From GCA-002722245 sp964230605 (GTDB lineage Bacteria; Bacteroidota; Bacteroidia; Flavobacteriales_C; GCA-002722245): a DNA stretch of 38,196 nt. Position 1 is the stretch's first letter. The number at the start of each line of letters is the position of its first letter. The position numbers were made by a program, and so were the translations under genes. Shown piece by piece: positions 15,311-24,149 of this stretch. The stretch spans positions 1-38,196 of the forward strand of contig CAXRIN010000019.1 in the NCBI GenBank assembly GCA_964230605.1. Reading direction: 5' to 3'. The notes under the pieces are model-generated. The model saw nothing but the letters and a program-made list of their open reading frames with translations. It was not told where the DNA came from and made no database searches.

Positions 15311-16663
15311 ATGTTTAAAAAGATATTAATTGCCAATCGTGGTGAGATTGCTTTGCGTGTTATTAGAACATGTAAAGAAATGGGAATTAAGACTGTTGCA
15401 GTTTATTCTACTGCCGATAAAGATAGTTTACATGTAAGATTCGCGGATGAGGCTATATGTATTGGGCCTGCGCCATCAAATGAATCATACTTAGATATTC
15501 CGAGAATTATTTCTGCTGCTGAAATTACAAATGCGGACGCAATTCACCCAGGATATGGTTTCTTGTCAGAAAACTCAAAGTTTTCTAGAATTTGTGCTGA
15601 AAACGGTATCAAATTTATTGGTGCTACTCCTGAACAAATTGATGGAATGGGTAATAAAGCTCAAGCAAAATCAACTATGGAGGCTGCTGGAGTTCCATGT
15701 GTTCCTGGTTCAAAGGGAGTTGTAAAAACACCTGCTGAAGCAAAGAAGGTTGCCAAGAAAATTGGATATCCTGTTATGATTAAAGCCTCTGCTGGAGGTG
15801 GTGGTCGAGGAATGAGATTTATTCCATCTGAAGATAAATTAGAAGAGTTAATGGAAAGTGCAAGACGTGAGTCTGCTGCTGCTTTTGGTAACGATGATCT
15901 TTACATGGAGAAATTTATTGAAGAACCTCGTCACATTGAAATTCAAATTATTGGAGATCAAACTGGAAACGCATGTCACTTATCAGAAAGAGACTGTTCA
16001 ACTCAACGTCGTCACCAAAAATTAGTTGAAGAAGTTCCTTCTCCTTTCATGACAAAAAAGTTAAGAGAGGAAATGGGGAAAGCTGCAATTAAGGCTGCTA
16101 AAGCTGTTAAGTACGAAGGTGCTGGTACAGTTGAATTCTTAGTTGATAAGCATAGAAATTTCTACTTCATGGAAATGAACACACGTATTCAAGTAGAGCA
16201 CTGTGTTACTGAAGAAGTAGTTGGTTTTGATTTAATTAGAGAGCAAATTAAAGTTGCTGCTGGATACAAAATTTCTGGAAAGAATTACACGCCTCAATTG
16301 CATGCGATTGAGTGTAGAATTAATGCGGAAGATCCAATGAATGATTTCCGTCCTTCTCCAGGAAAAATTAAAGAACTACATACACCTGGTGGACATGGTA
16401 TCAGACTAGATACTCACGTTTATTCAGGTTATGCAATTCCACCAAACTACGATTCAATGATCGCTAAGCTTATTGCAGTAGCTCAAACTAGAGAAGAGGC
16501 TATTGCGAAAATGAAAAGGGCATTGGAGGAGTTCATTATTGAAGGTGTAAAAACAACAATTCCTTTCCATATCAAATTAATGGAAAACGAAACTTTCATT
16601 AATGGAGGAGTAACAACAAAGTTTCTTGAGGAAACGGAGTTTGATTATTCTGATATGAAGTAA
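15311..16663 (+). CDS. accC: Biotin carboxylase subunit of acetyl-CoA carboxylase
   Basis: 450 residues from the ATG at 15311. This start is preferred because MFKKILIANRGEIALRVIR is the universal AccC N-terminus; an in-frame ATG at 15266 would add 15 residues encoded by the repeat array. AccC carboxylates biotin on AccB with ATP and bicarbonate. The ATP-grasp domain shows KASAGGGGRGMRFI and the active-site segment MEMNTRIQVEHCVTEEV; the C-terminal domain contains the typical ECRINAEDP. Last gene of the operon, closed by an intrinsic terminator 19 nt after the stop. Confidence 0.96.
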   Translation: MFKKILIANRGEIALRVIRTCKEMGIKTVAVYSTADKDSLHVRFADEAICIGPAPSNESYLDIPRIISAAEITNADAIHPGYGFLSENSKFSRICAENGIKFIGATPEQIDGMGNKAQAKSTMEAAGVPCVPGSKGVVKTPAEAKKVAKKIGYPVMIKASAGGGGRGMRFIPSEDKLEELMESARRESAAAFGNDDLYMEKFIEEPRHIEIQIIGDQTGNACHLSERDCSTQRRHQKLVEEVPSPFMTKKLREEMGKAAIKAAKAVKYEGAGTVEFLVDKHRNFYFMEMNTRIQVEHCVTEEVVGFDLIREQIKVAAGYKISGKNYTPQLHAIECRINAEDPMNDFRPSPGKIKELHTPGGHGIRLDTHVYSGYAIPPNYDSMIAKLIAVAQTREEAIAKMKRALEEFIIEGVKTTIPFHIKLMENETFINGGVTTKFLEETEFDYSDMK

Positions 16664-17328
16664 GGAAATAAAAACTATTGTAAAGGCTAACTCTTTTGGG
16701 TTAGCCTTTTTGTTTTTATACACTTTTCTAGAAATCTTCTTTATGAAGAATTCTGTTAAAATTAGATTTGGAATCCAGCTTAACCAGGCTACAATTTTAT
16801 AAGTAGCCATAAATTCCAATCCAAATAAAATCATGATTATAGGCATCCATAATCTTAGGGTGACTGCTGCAAAAGTCAAAGAGTAACTTCTTATCATCCA
16901 ATTTTGGTGTGCCTTCCAATTTTTTTGTTTAACCTTTAAATAACCAAGTATTGTTGTGGTAATCCAAAGTAAAGCTAGCGATGCAAAACCAACGCCTGTT
17001 ATTGTTCCTCCGGTAGCATAATAGGAAATAATAAAACCTCCTGTACCGCTTAGGATTATTGAAATAACGTAAATCTTCCCAATTAATCTGTGAAAGCCAA
17101 GGTGTTTTGATCTTACAGATTTTAAAAATTGAATCCAGCCGCATAATAAAGCGATCCCTCCAAAATATATGTGAGTACTAAAAGCTACTTGCCAAATAAG
17201 GTTGGTAAACAAGCTAGCGTCTTTTGTATTTAACAGTCCTTCACTCATATCACTAACCACAAATAACCTATCGGGTACAAGCCAATTATAATTGCGAAGA
17301 AAATAGCAATGAATTTTAATATTCTCAT
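16577..17328 (-). pseudogene. DUF2306-family membrane protein, frameshifted near the N-terminus and without a normal stop
   Basis: The core (THIYFGGIALLCGWIQF, HLGFHRLIGKIYVISI, KAHQNWMIRSYSLTFAAVTLRLW, IVAWLSWIPNLI) is a DUF2306-type multi-pass membrane protein with about six segments and the conserved histidines. The natural start is ATG at 17328: MRILKFIAIFFAIIIGLYP is the expected first membrane segment, but this frame stops at a TGA near 17250, whereas the rest of the protein (SEGLLNTKDASLFTN onward) is in another frame. At the 3' end the frame lacks a stop before the accC terminator and runs through it and antisense to the last 87 bp of accC, ending in an unrelated basic tail. Both defects suggest decay, unless they are sequencing errors. 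Function of the family is unknown. Confidence 0.7.
16682..16711 (+). terminator. Intrinsic terminator of the accC operon
   Basis: AAAGGCTAAC (16682-16691) pairs perfectly with GTTAGCCTTT (16700-16709) around an 8-nt loop, followed by TTTTTG and more T. It lies 19 nt after the accC stop. On the minus strand it is read within the extended DUF2306 frame. Confidence 0.85.
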
Positions 17329-17372
17329 GGGTTATTATAATTATTACGGTCAAATATATGAGAATATAAAAC

Positions 17373-17405
17373 AAAAAAAGAGACTAACCTTTTGGGCTAG
17401 CCTCT
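17373..17405 (-). terminator. Intrinsic terminator of katG
   Basis: On the minus strand AGAGGCTAGCC and GGTTAGTCTCT pair over 11 bp, with two G-T wobbles, around a CAAAA loop, followed by seven T. It sits 21 nt after the katG stop. Its core GGCTAnCCCAAAAG recurs in the accC terminator. Confidence 0.8.
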
Positions 17406-17426
17406 GTAAATTTTGGTTGATTGAAC

Positions 17427-19709
17427 TTACTTGTGTAAAAGATCGAAACGATCCAACATCATTACTTTATTCCATGCATTTACGAAATCAGTAACGAATT
17501 TTTCTTTTGCGTCATCACTGGCGTAAACTTCTGCTAGAGCTCTTAATTCAGAGTTTGAACCGAAGATCAAATCAGCTCTAGTTGCTGTCCATTTCTTTTC
17601 ACCAGTCATTCTGTCTTTACCTTCGAAAACTTCTTTTGAGTCATCAACTGGTGACCATTTAGTTGACATACTTAAAAGGTTAACAAAGAAATCATTGGTT
17701 AAAACTCCAGGCTTATCAGTAAGAATACCTTTTGATGAATAATCATAGTTAGCACCTAAAGCTCTCATTCCTCCTAAAAGTACAGTCATTTCAGGAACTG
17801 ATAATTTTAAGAATTGAGCCTTGTCTACCAATAACTCCTCGGTAGTTAATGTGTATTTTCCTTTTGTATAGTTTCTAAATCCATCAGCCATTGGCTCTAA
17901 TAGATTGATAGATTCTACATCAGTTTGATCTTGCTTTGCATCCATTCTTCCTGGAGTAAAAGGAACAGTAATGTCATACCCTGCATCTTTAGCTGCTTGC
18001 TCAACTGCCGCGCAACCTCCGAGAACAATTAAGTCTGCCATTGAGATTTTTTTGTCTCCACTCTTACCATTAAATTCTGTTTGAATTTTTTGAAGAACAG
18101 GAATAACCTTGTTCAATTCTTTAGGGTTGTTAACTTCCCAGTTTTTCATTGGTTCCAAAAGGATACGAGCACCATTTGCTCCACCACGGTTATCAGAAGA
18201 TCTGAATGTACTTGCTGAAGCCCAAGCCGTATTTACTAGTTGTTGAACCGATAATCCACTGTTTAATAGTTCAGCTTTTAAAGCTTTAACATCTTTTTCA
18301 TTTACCAATTCATGATCTACAACTGGAATTGGATCTTGCCAGATAAAATCTTCTTGTGGAAACTCAGGACCAATGTAATTAGATTTCGGTCCCATGTCAC
18401 GGTGTGTTAGTTTAAACCATGCTTTTGCAAAGGCTTTTTCAAATTCTTTAGGGTTTTCTAAGAATCTTCTCGATATTTTTTCAAATCCTGGATCCATTCT
18501 TAAAGAAAGGTCAGTTGTAAGCATTGTTGGTTTATGCATTTTTGTAGAATCAAACGCATCTGGGACCATAACTTTTGGATCTTTAGCTACCCATTGATGA
18601 GCACCTGCAGGACTTTTTAATAATTCCCATTCATTTTCAAAAAGACTAGCAAAGAACCCATGACTCCATTGAGCTGGAGTAGCAGTCCATGTTACCTCTA
18701 AACCTGAAGTAATAGCATCAGTTCCTTTTCCTGATTTGTAATCGCTTTTCCATCCAAAACCTTGCTCTTCAATATCTGCTGCTTCAGGTTCCGGACCAAC
18801 ATGTGAGGCAGGTCCTGCTCCGTGAGTTTTCCCTAAAGTATGTCCTCCTGCGATAAGAGCAACAGTTTCTTCATCATTCATTCCCATTCTTCCAAATGCC
18901 ACCCGAATATCTTTGGCAGCAGCAACTGGATCAGGATTTCCATGAGGTCCTTCAGGGTTAACATATATTAATCCCATTTGAACAGCGGCTAATGGATTTT
19001 CTAATTCCCCATTCTCACCATGTCTTTTATCACCTAAAAACTCTTTTTCCATTCCCCAGTAAACACTCTTGTTTGGTTCCCAAACATCAGCTCTACCACC
19101 TGAGAAACCTAGTGTTTCGAATCCCATTGATTCAAGAGCTACGTTTCCAGTAAGAATCATTAAATCAGCCCATGATATTTTTTGACCGTACTTTTTCTTG
19201 ATCGGCCAAAGGAGTCTTCTTGCTTTGTCTAAGTTGGCGTTATCAGGCCAGCTATTTAATGGAGCAAACCTTTGTTGACCTTCACGAGATCCTCCACGTC
19301 CATCACCAGTTCTGTATGTTCCTGCACTATGCCAAGCCATTCGGATAAATAAACCACCATAATGACCAAAATCGGCAGGCCACCAATCTTGGGATTCGGT
19401 CATTAATTTGGTTAAGTCTTTTTTGAGTTCTTGATATTCTAATTCCGAAAATTCTTTTCTGTAATTAAAATCACCAGTTAAAGGATCGGATAAATTTGAA
19501 TGTTGTCTTAGAACACTTAAATCTAATTGATTTGGCCACCAATGCTCATTGGAAGTTGGTGTTTTGTGAGCGGCTTCCCCCATTCCAAATGGGCAGCCTC
19601 CTTTTTTTTCAGTTGAAGTACCAGCTTCGGCTTTAGGAGCTGGAGCAGATTCACCACAGCTACTTAATATAGCCGCTGCTAATCCTATTCCGTAAACATA
19701 CTTTTTCAT
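17427..19709 (-). CDS. katG: Catalase-peroxidase KatG with a lipoprotein signal peptide
   Basis: 760 residues from ATG at 19709. KatG is a haem enzyme that dismutates hydrogen peroxide and has peroxidase activity. The distal haem motif RMAWHSAGTYR, the proximal GGHTLGKTHGAG, and the Tyr of GLIYVNPEGP, part of the Met-Tyr-Trp cross-link, are all present, as is the inactive C-terminal duplicate domain. Unusual: the protein starts MKKYVYGIGLAAAILSSCGES, a type II signal peptide with lipobox LSSC, followed by a short Ala/Pro/Glu linker and then GGCPFG. So it is predicted to be exported and lipid-anchored, a KatP-like extracytoplasmic enzyme. An upstream in-frame ATG at 19748 is rejected because a -7 box lies between the two. 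Monocistronic. Confidence 0.93.
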   Translation of the reverse strand: MKKYVYGIGLAAAILSSCGESAPAPKAEAGTSTEKKGGCPFGMGEAAHKTPTSNEHWWPNQLDLSVLRQHSNLSDPLTGDFNYRKEFSELEYQELKKDLTKLMTESQDWWPADFGHYGGLFIRMAWHSAGTYRTGDGRGGSREGQQRFAPLNSWPDNANLDKARRLLWPIKKKYGQKISWADLMILTGNVALESMGFETLGFSGGRADVWEPNKSVYWGMEKEFLGDKRHGENGELENPLAAVQMGLIYVNPEGPHGNPDPVAAAKDIRVAFGRMGMNDEETVALIAGGHTLGKTHGAGPASHVGPEPEAADIEEQGFGWKSDYKSGKGTDAITSGLEVTWTATPAQWSHGFFASLFENEWELLKSPAGAHQWVAKDPKVMVPDAFDSTKMHKPTMLTTDLSLRMDPGFEKISRRFLENPKEFEKAFAKAWFKLTHRDMGPKSNYIGPEFPQEDFIWQDPIPVVDHELVNEKDVKALKAELLNSGLSVQQLVNTAWASASTFRSSDNRGGANGARILLEPMKNWEVNNPKELNKVIPVLQKIQTEFNGKSGDKKISMADLIVLGGCAAVEQAAKDAGYDITVPFTPGRMDAKQDQTDVESINLLEPMADGFRNYTKGKYTLTTEELLVDKAQFLKLSVPEMTVLLGGMRALGANYDYSSKGILTDKPGVLTNDFFVNLLSMSTKWSPVDDSKEVFEGKDRMTGEKKWTATRADLIFGSNSELRALAEVYASDDAKEKFVTDFVNAWNKVMMLDRFDLLHK

Positions 19710-19733
19710 CTTATTCCAGATTTTGGTTTCAGA

Positions 19734-19741
19734 CAAATATA
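19734..19741 (-). promoter_or_regulatory. -7 box TATATTTG of katG
   Basis: Exact TAnnTTTG match on the minus strand, 24 nt before the ATG at 19709 and downstream of the alternative ATG at 19748, which decides the start. No OxyR-type site was recognised. Confidence 0.5.
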
Positions 19742-19816
19742 TATTCACCTATCCTATAAGATATTTTTTTTCATTGGATTTACTGATGTGTGATATTACT
19801 AGAACTTATTGGTTGG

Positions 19817-21112
19817 TTAACTATTCATCAAATCTTCAATTTCTTCCACTTCAATTGGAATTGATGCCATTAAATCAACAGGACCGTTTTCAGTAATCAA
19901 AATATCGTTTTCAATTCTAATTCCAATTCCTTCATCTGGCAAATAAATGCCTGGTTCGCAAGTGAAAATCATTCCAGGTTTAAAGGCATTATATCTGTTT
20001 CCCACATCATGTACATCTAGTCCTAAAAAATGGGAGGTTCCATGAGGATAGTATTTTTTGAAAAGTGGTTTTTGGGGATCTTGTCTGGACACTTCCGTTT
20101 TATCCAAAACTCCTAATCCAATTAATTCCGATTCCATTATTTTGCACACCTCCTTATGATAGTCGTCTAAAACATTATCAACAACCAGCATTTGGGTTGC
20201 TTCTTTCATCACTCTTCTAACAGCTTCATAAATATCTTTTTGGCGCTTTGTGAATCTTCCATTTACAGGAATGGTACGGGATAAATCGGAAGCATAATTA
20301 GCATATTCAGCACCGAAGTCCATCAAAATCAAATCGCCGTCCTTACATTGCTGATTATTGTTGGTGTAATGTAAAATGCACGCGTTTTCACCAGAAGCGA
20401 AAATTGGAGTATAGGCATGGCCATTGGCTCTGTTGATTGTGAATTCATGTGATACTTCTGCCTCCAATTCATATTCCCAGCGACCAGGTTTTGTAAATTC
20501 TAATATTCGGCGAAATCCCTTTTCTGTAATACTACAAGCATGTTTAATGATGTCAATTTCAAATTGAGATTTGATTTCCCGAAGTCTAGTCACTAAAGGA
20601 GTTACTCTTTCAAAATGATGAGCAGGATAATGATTTTTGAGTTCTCGTGTAAATCTTAGGTTTCTTGAATCAACATCTGAGTGTGCTCTATCATGTTCAT
20701 TTTGATTAACATATATATTATCGGCCCAATTGGTGACCATTTTAAAAATGGCGTCAAAATTCTCTAACCAAAAAACGGTTTTAATACCCGAAGTTGCCGA
20801 TGCTTGTTTTTTAGTGTATTTAGGTCCTTCCCATACTTTAATGTGTTCGCTTGTTTCACGAACGAATAAAACCTCTTTGTATGAAGGATTCGGACAGTCA
20901 GGAAAGAGTAGTAAAATTGACTGTTCTTGATCTATTCCGGTTAAATAAAAGAAATCTGAATTTTGACGGAAAGGATAGAAGCAATCTCCATTTCTGGGCA
21001 TTTCATCGTTAGAATGAAAAATAGCTAAACTATTGGTTTTCAGCAGGTTGTTTAACCTTTTTCTGTTTTCTATAAAAAGGTTAGGGTCAATGGATTCATA
21101 TCTTACATTCAT
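19817..21112 (-). CDS. pepP: Xaa-Pro aminopeptidase (aminopeptidase P, M24B)
   Basis: 431 residues, standard length. The enzyme removes N-terminal residues preceding proline, in the cytoplasm, with a dinuclear metal centre. The N-terminal creatinase-like domain (about 1-170; NSLAIFHSNDEMPRNGD, FYLTGIDQEQS) is followed by the pita-bread catalytic domain with LMDFGAEYANYASDLSRTIP (two Asp ligands), HGTSHFLGLDVHDVG (His ligand), FTCEPGIYLPDE and GIGIRIENDILIT (two Glu ligands). All five ligands appear intact. Transcribed alone, divergently from sdhC across a 238-bp spacer. Confidence 0.93.
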   Translation of the reverse strand: MNVRYESIDPNLFIENRKRLNNLLKTNSLAIFHSNDEMPRNGDCFYPFRQNSDFFYLTGIDQEQSILLLFPDCPNPSYKEVLFVRETSEHIKVWEGPKYTKKQASATSGIKTVFWLENFDAIFKMVTNWADNIYVNQNEHDRAHSDVDSRNLRFTRELKNHYPAHHFERVTPLVTRLREIKSQFEIDIIKHACSITEKGFRRILEFTKPGRWEYELEAEVSHEFTINRANGHAYTPIFASGENACILHYTNNNQQCKDGDLILMDFGAEYANYASDLSRTIPVNGRFTKRQKDIYEAVRRVMKEATQMLVVDNVLDDYHKEVCKIMESELIGLGVLDKTEVSRQDPQKPLFKKYYPHGTSHFLGLDVHDVGNRYNAFKPGMIFTCEPGIYLPDEGIGIRIENDILITENGPVDLMASIPIEVEEIEDLMNS

Positions 21113-21298
21113 AATTCCTTGTTTAGAAACTGTCTAAATAAAAACTTACAATCTAATGCTTATTTACTGCCTTAAATATCTTCAAATATAAGTAAATATA
21201 AGGGTTTAGGGCTTTTGTCAGTCAGTTTTGATAACTAGTATCTATAAGCAGCTCTTCTACTGTAAACTACCGTTTAAGGTTATAAGCGAATTGTGTTG

Positions 21299-21306
21299 TA
21301 AATTTG
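21299..21306 (+). promoter_or_regulatory. -7 box TAAATTTG of sdhCAB
   Basis: Exact TAnnTTTG match 44 nt before the sdhC start, with a 5' leader of about 40 nt expected. The rest of the 238-bp spacer shared with pepP is A/T-rich and holds no other signal that I recognise. Confidence 0.5.
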
Positions 21307-21350
21307 CGCGTTGAATTAAAACTTCATTCGAGAACAAAAACTTAAACTTT

Positions 21351-22058
21351 ATGAGTAATTCAGGTTTAGGAAAATCATCAGTAGGAAGAAAGGTTGTAAT
21401 GGCACTTTCTGGTTTATTCTTACTTGTTTTCCTTCTTCAGCACTTAGTAATTAACTTACTATCAGTTATCAGTCCTGAGGCATTTAATGATGCTTCACAC
21501 TTTATGGGGACTAATGCAATTGTGCAATTTGTTGCGCAGCCTATTTTAATTGCGGGTATTCTTATCCACTATGCAATGGGAATCATCTTAACGATGAAGA
21601 ACAAAAAAGCAAGACCAATTGGATACATTGTAGACAATCAGGCAGCTAATTCTTCATGGGTTTCAAGAAACATGATTGTAACTGGGATTGTGATTTTCTT
21701 ATTCTTGATCCTTCACATGGGACAATTTTGGTTACATGAAATTCAAGTAAAGTTCCTTGGAGGAGACTGGTCTGGTCTTGATGAGGCAACAGGAGAATTG
21801 AGATATTGGGCCGAATTGAATGGTAAATTTGGAGGAGAGTATTTGTACGCAGGAGTTTACACGTTAGCATTTGTTTTCTTAGGATTACACTTGGCACATG
21901 GATTTGCTTCAACTTTCCAATCAGTTGGATTCCGTCATTCAAAGTACACTCCAGCTTTAGTAAAATTTGGTAAAATCTACTCAGTTGTAGTTCCATTATT
22001 ATTCATCGTAATTGCTTGGTACCATACTTTATGTTCTGGTACTTGTGGAGCACACTAA
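21351..22058 (+). CDS. sdhC: Succinate dehydrogenase cytochrome b558 subunit
   Basis: 235 residues with five membrane segments, the single-anchor type with two haems found in Bacteroidota and in Wolinella FrdC and Bacillus SdhC. The histidines expected for haem ligation are present in LLQHLVIN, IHYAMG, LHMGQFW and LHLAHGF. It anchors SdhAB to the cytoplasmic membrane and passes electrons to menaquinone. It precedes sdhA by 14 bp. Confidence 0.93.
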   Translation: MSNSGLGKSSVGRKVVMALSGLFLLVFLLQHLVINLLSVISPEAFNDASHFMGTNAIVQFVAQPILIAGILIHYAMGIILTMKNKKARPIGYIVDNQAANSSWVSRNMIVTGIVIFLFLILHMGQFWLHEIQVKFLGGDWSGLDEATGELRYWAELNGKFGGEYLYAGVYTLAFVFLGLHLAHGFASTFQSVGFRHSKYTPALVKFGKIYSVVVPLLFIVIAWYHTLCSGTCGAH

Positions 22059-22072
22059 AAAATTAAGAGATT

Positions 22073-24088
22073 ATGTCAGTATTAGATTCAAAAATACCAG
22101 CAGGTCCAATTAAGGATAAGTGGACTAATCATAAAAATAAAATCAATGTTGTTAACCCAGCTAACAAGCGTTTAATTGACGTTATCGTAGTAGGTACAGG
22201 TTTAGCAGGAGGTTCTGCCGCTGCTTCACTTGCTGAAATGGGATACAACGTAAAAGCATTTTGTTACCAAGATTCTCCAAGACGTGCGCACTCAATTGCA
22301 GCTCAAGGAGGTATCAACGCAGCAAAGAACTATCAAAATGACGGTGATTCAACTTACCGATTATTCTATGATACTGTAAAAGGAGGTGATTACCGTGCTA
22401 GAGAGGCAAACGTTTACCGTTTAGCTGAAGTATCGGCAAATATCATCGATCAATGTGTTGCTCAAGGTGTACCTTTCGCAAGAGATTACGGAGGACTTTT
22501 AGATAACCGTTCATTCGGTGGAGTATTAGTATCTCGTACTTTCTACGCAAAAGGACAAACTGGACAACAGTTATTATTAGGGGCATACTCTGCTATGAAC
22601 CGTCAAATCAACAAAGGAAAAATCAAGATGTATAACCGTCATGAAATGATGGATCTTGTAATTGTTGATGGAAAAGCTAGAGGAATCATCGCAAGAAACT
22701 TAGTAACTGGAGAGATTGAAAGACATTCAGCTCACGCAGTAGTTATTGCATCAGGAGGTTACGGTAACGTATTCTTCTTATCCACTAACGCAATGGGATC
22801 TAACGTTTCAGCAGCTTGGAAAATTCACAAAAAAGGAGCTTTCTTCGCTAACCCTTGTTACACGCAAATTCACCCAACTTGTATTCCACGTTCAGGAGAC
22901 CACCAATCAAAATTAACTTTGATGTCGGAGTCTTTAAGAAATGACGGTCGTATTTGGGTTCCTAAGAAATTAGAAGATGTAAAAGCGATTAGAGAAGGTA
23001 AATTAAAGCCAACTCAAATCAAAGAAGAAGATAGAGATTACTACTTAGAAAGAAGATATCCTGCATTCGGAAACTTAGTACCTCGTGATGTTGCATCAAG
23101 AGCTGCTAAAGAAAGATGTGATGCTGGATTTGGAGTTAATGCAACTGGTGAAGCAGTTTATTTAGATTTCGCATCAGCAATTGAGCGTTACGGAAAAACT
23201 GAAGCAAACATCAAAGGTTTAGATGCTAATGATAAGAAATTAGTTACTGAATTAGGAACTAAGGTTGTTGAAGCGAAATATGGAAACTTATTCCAGATGT
23301 ATCAAAAGATTGCAGATGAGAATCCATATGTTACTCCAATGAAGATTTATCCTGCTGTACACTATACAATGGGTGGTATTTGGGTTGATTACAACTTAAT
23401 GACTACCATTCCTGGATGTTACGCAGCTGGTGAGGCTAATTTCTCAGATCACGGAGCAAACAGATTAGGAGCTTCTGCATTAATGCAAGGTTTAGCTGAT
23501 GGTTACTTCGTATTACCTTACACTATTGGTGATTTCTTATCGAAAGATATTAGAACTGGAGCTATTCCAACTAATACTGCTGAATTTGACGAGGCTGAAA
23601 AGTCAGTTAAAGAAAGAATCGATTTCTTTATCAATAACAACGGAACAAAATCTGTTGACCACTTCCACAAACGTTTAGGAAAAGTAATGTGGGATAAAGT
23701 TGGTATGGCTAGAAACGAACAAGGTTTAAAAGAAGCTATCGCTGAAATCAAACAAATTAGAGAAGAATTCTGGAAGGATGTAAAAGTTCCTGGATCTGCT
23801 AATGGATTAAATCCTGAGTTAGAAAAAGCAGGAAGAGTTGCAGATTTCTTAGAATTAGGAGAATTATTCGCTAAGGATGCTTTACATAGAAACGAATCAT
23901 GTGGAGGTCACTTCCGTGAAGAGTCTGTTGAAGTTGGTGGAGAACAAGATGGAGAAGCATTAAGAGATGATGTTAACTTCCGTTATGTTGCAGCTTGGGA
24001 ATACAAAGGTGAACCAAGTGACGCCGTTCTTCACAAAGAAGACTTAGAGTTTAACGATATCGAATTAAAACAACGTTCATACAAATAA
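22073..24088 (+). CDS. sdhA: Succinate dehydrogenase/fumarate reductase flavoprotein subunit
   Basis: 671 residues. The Rossmann motif VVGTGLAGGSAAASLAEMGY binds FAD, and the His in RRAHSIAAQGGINAAKN is the covalent flavin attachment site. The substrate region HPTCIPRSGDHQSKL and the C-terminal HRNESCGGHFREES are typical of the long Bacteroidota/epsilonproteobacterial type. It oxidises succinate to fumarate on the cytoplasmic face. sdhB follows after a 61-bp spacer containing a heptanucleotide array. Codon use is strongly biased, as expected for a highly expressed gene. Confidence 0.96.
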   Translation: MSVLDSKIPAGPIKDKWTNHKNKINVVNPANKRLIDVIVVGTGLAGGSAAASLAEMGYNVKAFCYQDSPRRAHSIAAQGGINAAKNYQNDGDSTYRLFYDTVKGGDYRAREANVYRLAEVSANIIDQCVAQGVPFARDYGGLLDNRSFGGVLVSRTFYAKGQTGQQLLLGAYSAMNRQINKGKIKMYNRHEMMDLVIVDGKARGIIARNLVTGEIERHSAHAVVIASGGYGNVFFLSTNAMGSNVSAAWKIHKKGAFFANPCYTQIHPTCIPRSGDHQSKLTLMSESLRNDGRIWVPKKLEDVKAIREGKLKPTQIKEEDRDYYLERRYPAFGNLVPRDVASRAAKERCDAGFGVNATGEAVYLDFASAIERYGKTEANIKGLDANDKKLVTELGTKVVEAKYGNLFQMYQKIADENPYVTPMKIYPAVHYTMGGIWVDYNLMTTIPGCYAAGEANFSDHGANRLGASALMQGLADGYFVLPYTIGDFLSKDIRTGAIPTNTAEFDEAEKSVKERIDFFINNNGTKSVDHFHKRLGKVMWDKVGMARNEQGLKEAIAEIKQIREEFWKDVKVPGSANGLNPELEKAGRVADFLELGELFAKDALHRNESCGGHFREESVEVGGEQDGEALRDDVNFRYVAAWEYKGEPSDAVLHKEDLEFNDIELKQRSYK

Positions 24089-24098
24089 TACATCATTA

Positions 24099-24133
24099 CT
24101 ATGGTCTATGGTCCATGGACCATGGTCGATAGA
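24099..24133. repeat. Heptanucleotide array with a 16-nt perfect palindrome in the sdhA-sdhB spacer
   Basis: Five 7-nt units in register: CTATGGT, CTATGGT, CCATGGA, CCATGGT, CGATAGA. The centre ATGGTCCATGGACCAT is a perfect 16-nt palindrome. The array begins 10 nt after the sdhA stop and ends 16 nt before the sdhB start. Confidence 0.65.
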
Positions 24134-24149
24134 TTAAAAAGAAAAAATT

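Noticed and set aside
19710..19748. Upstream in-frame ATG for katG
   Set aside because: A -7 box lies between the two ATGs and the later one gives a perfect lipoprotein signal.
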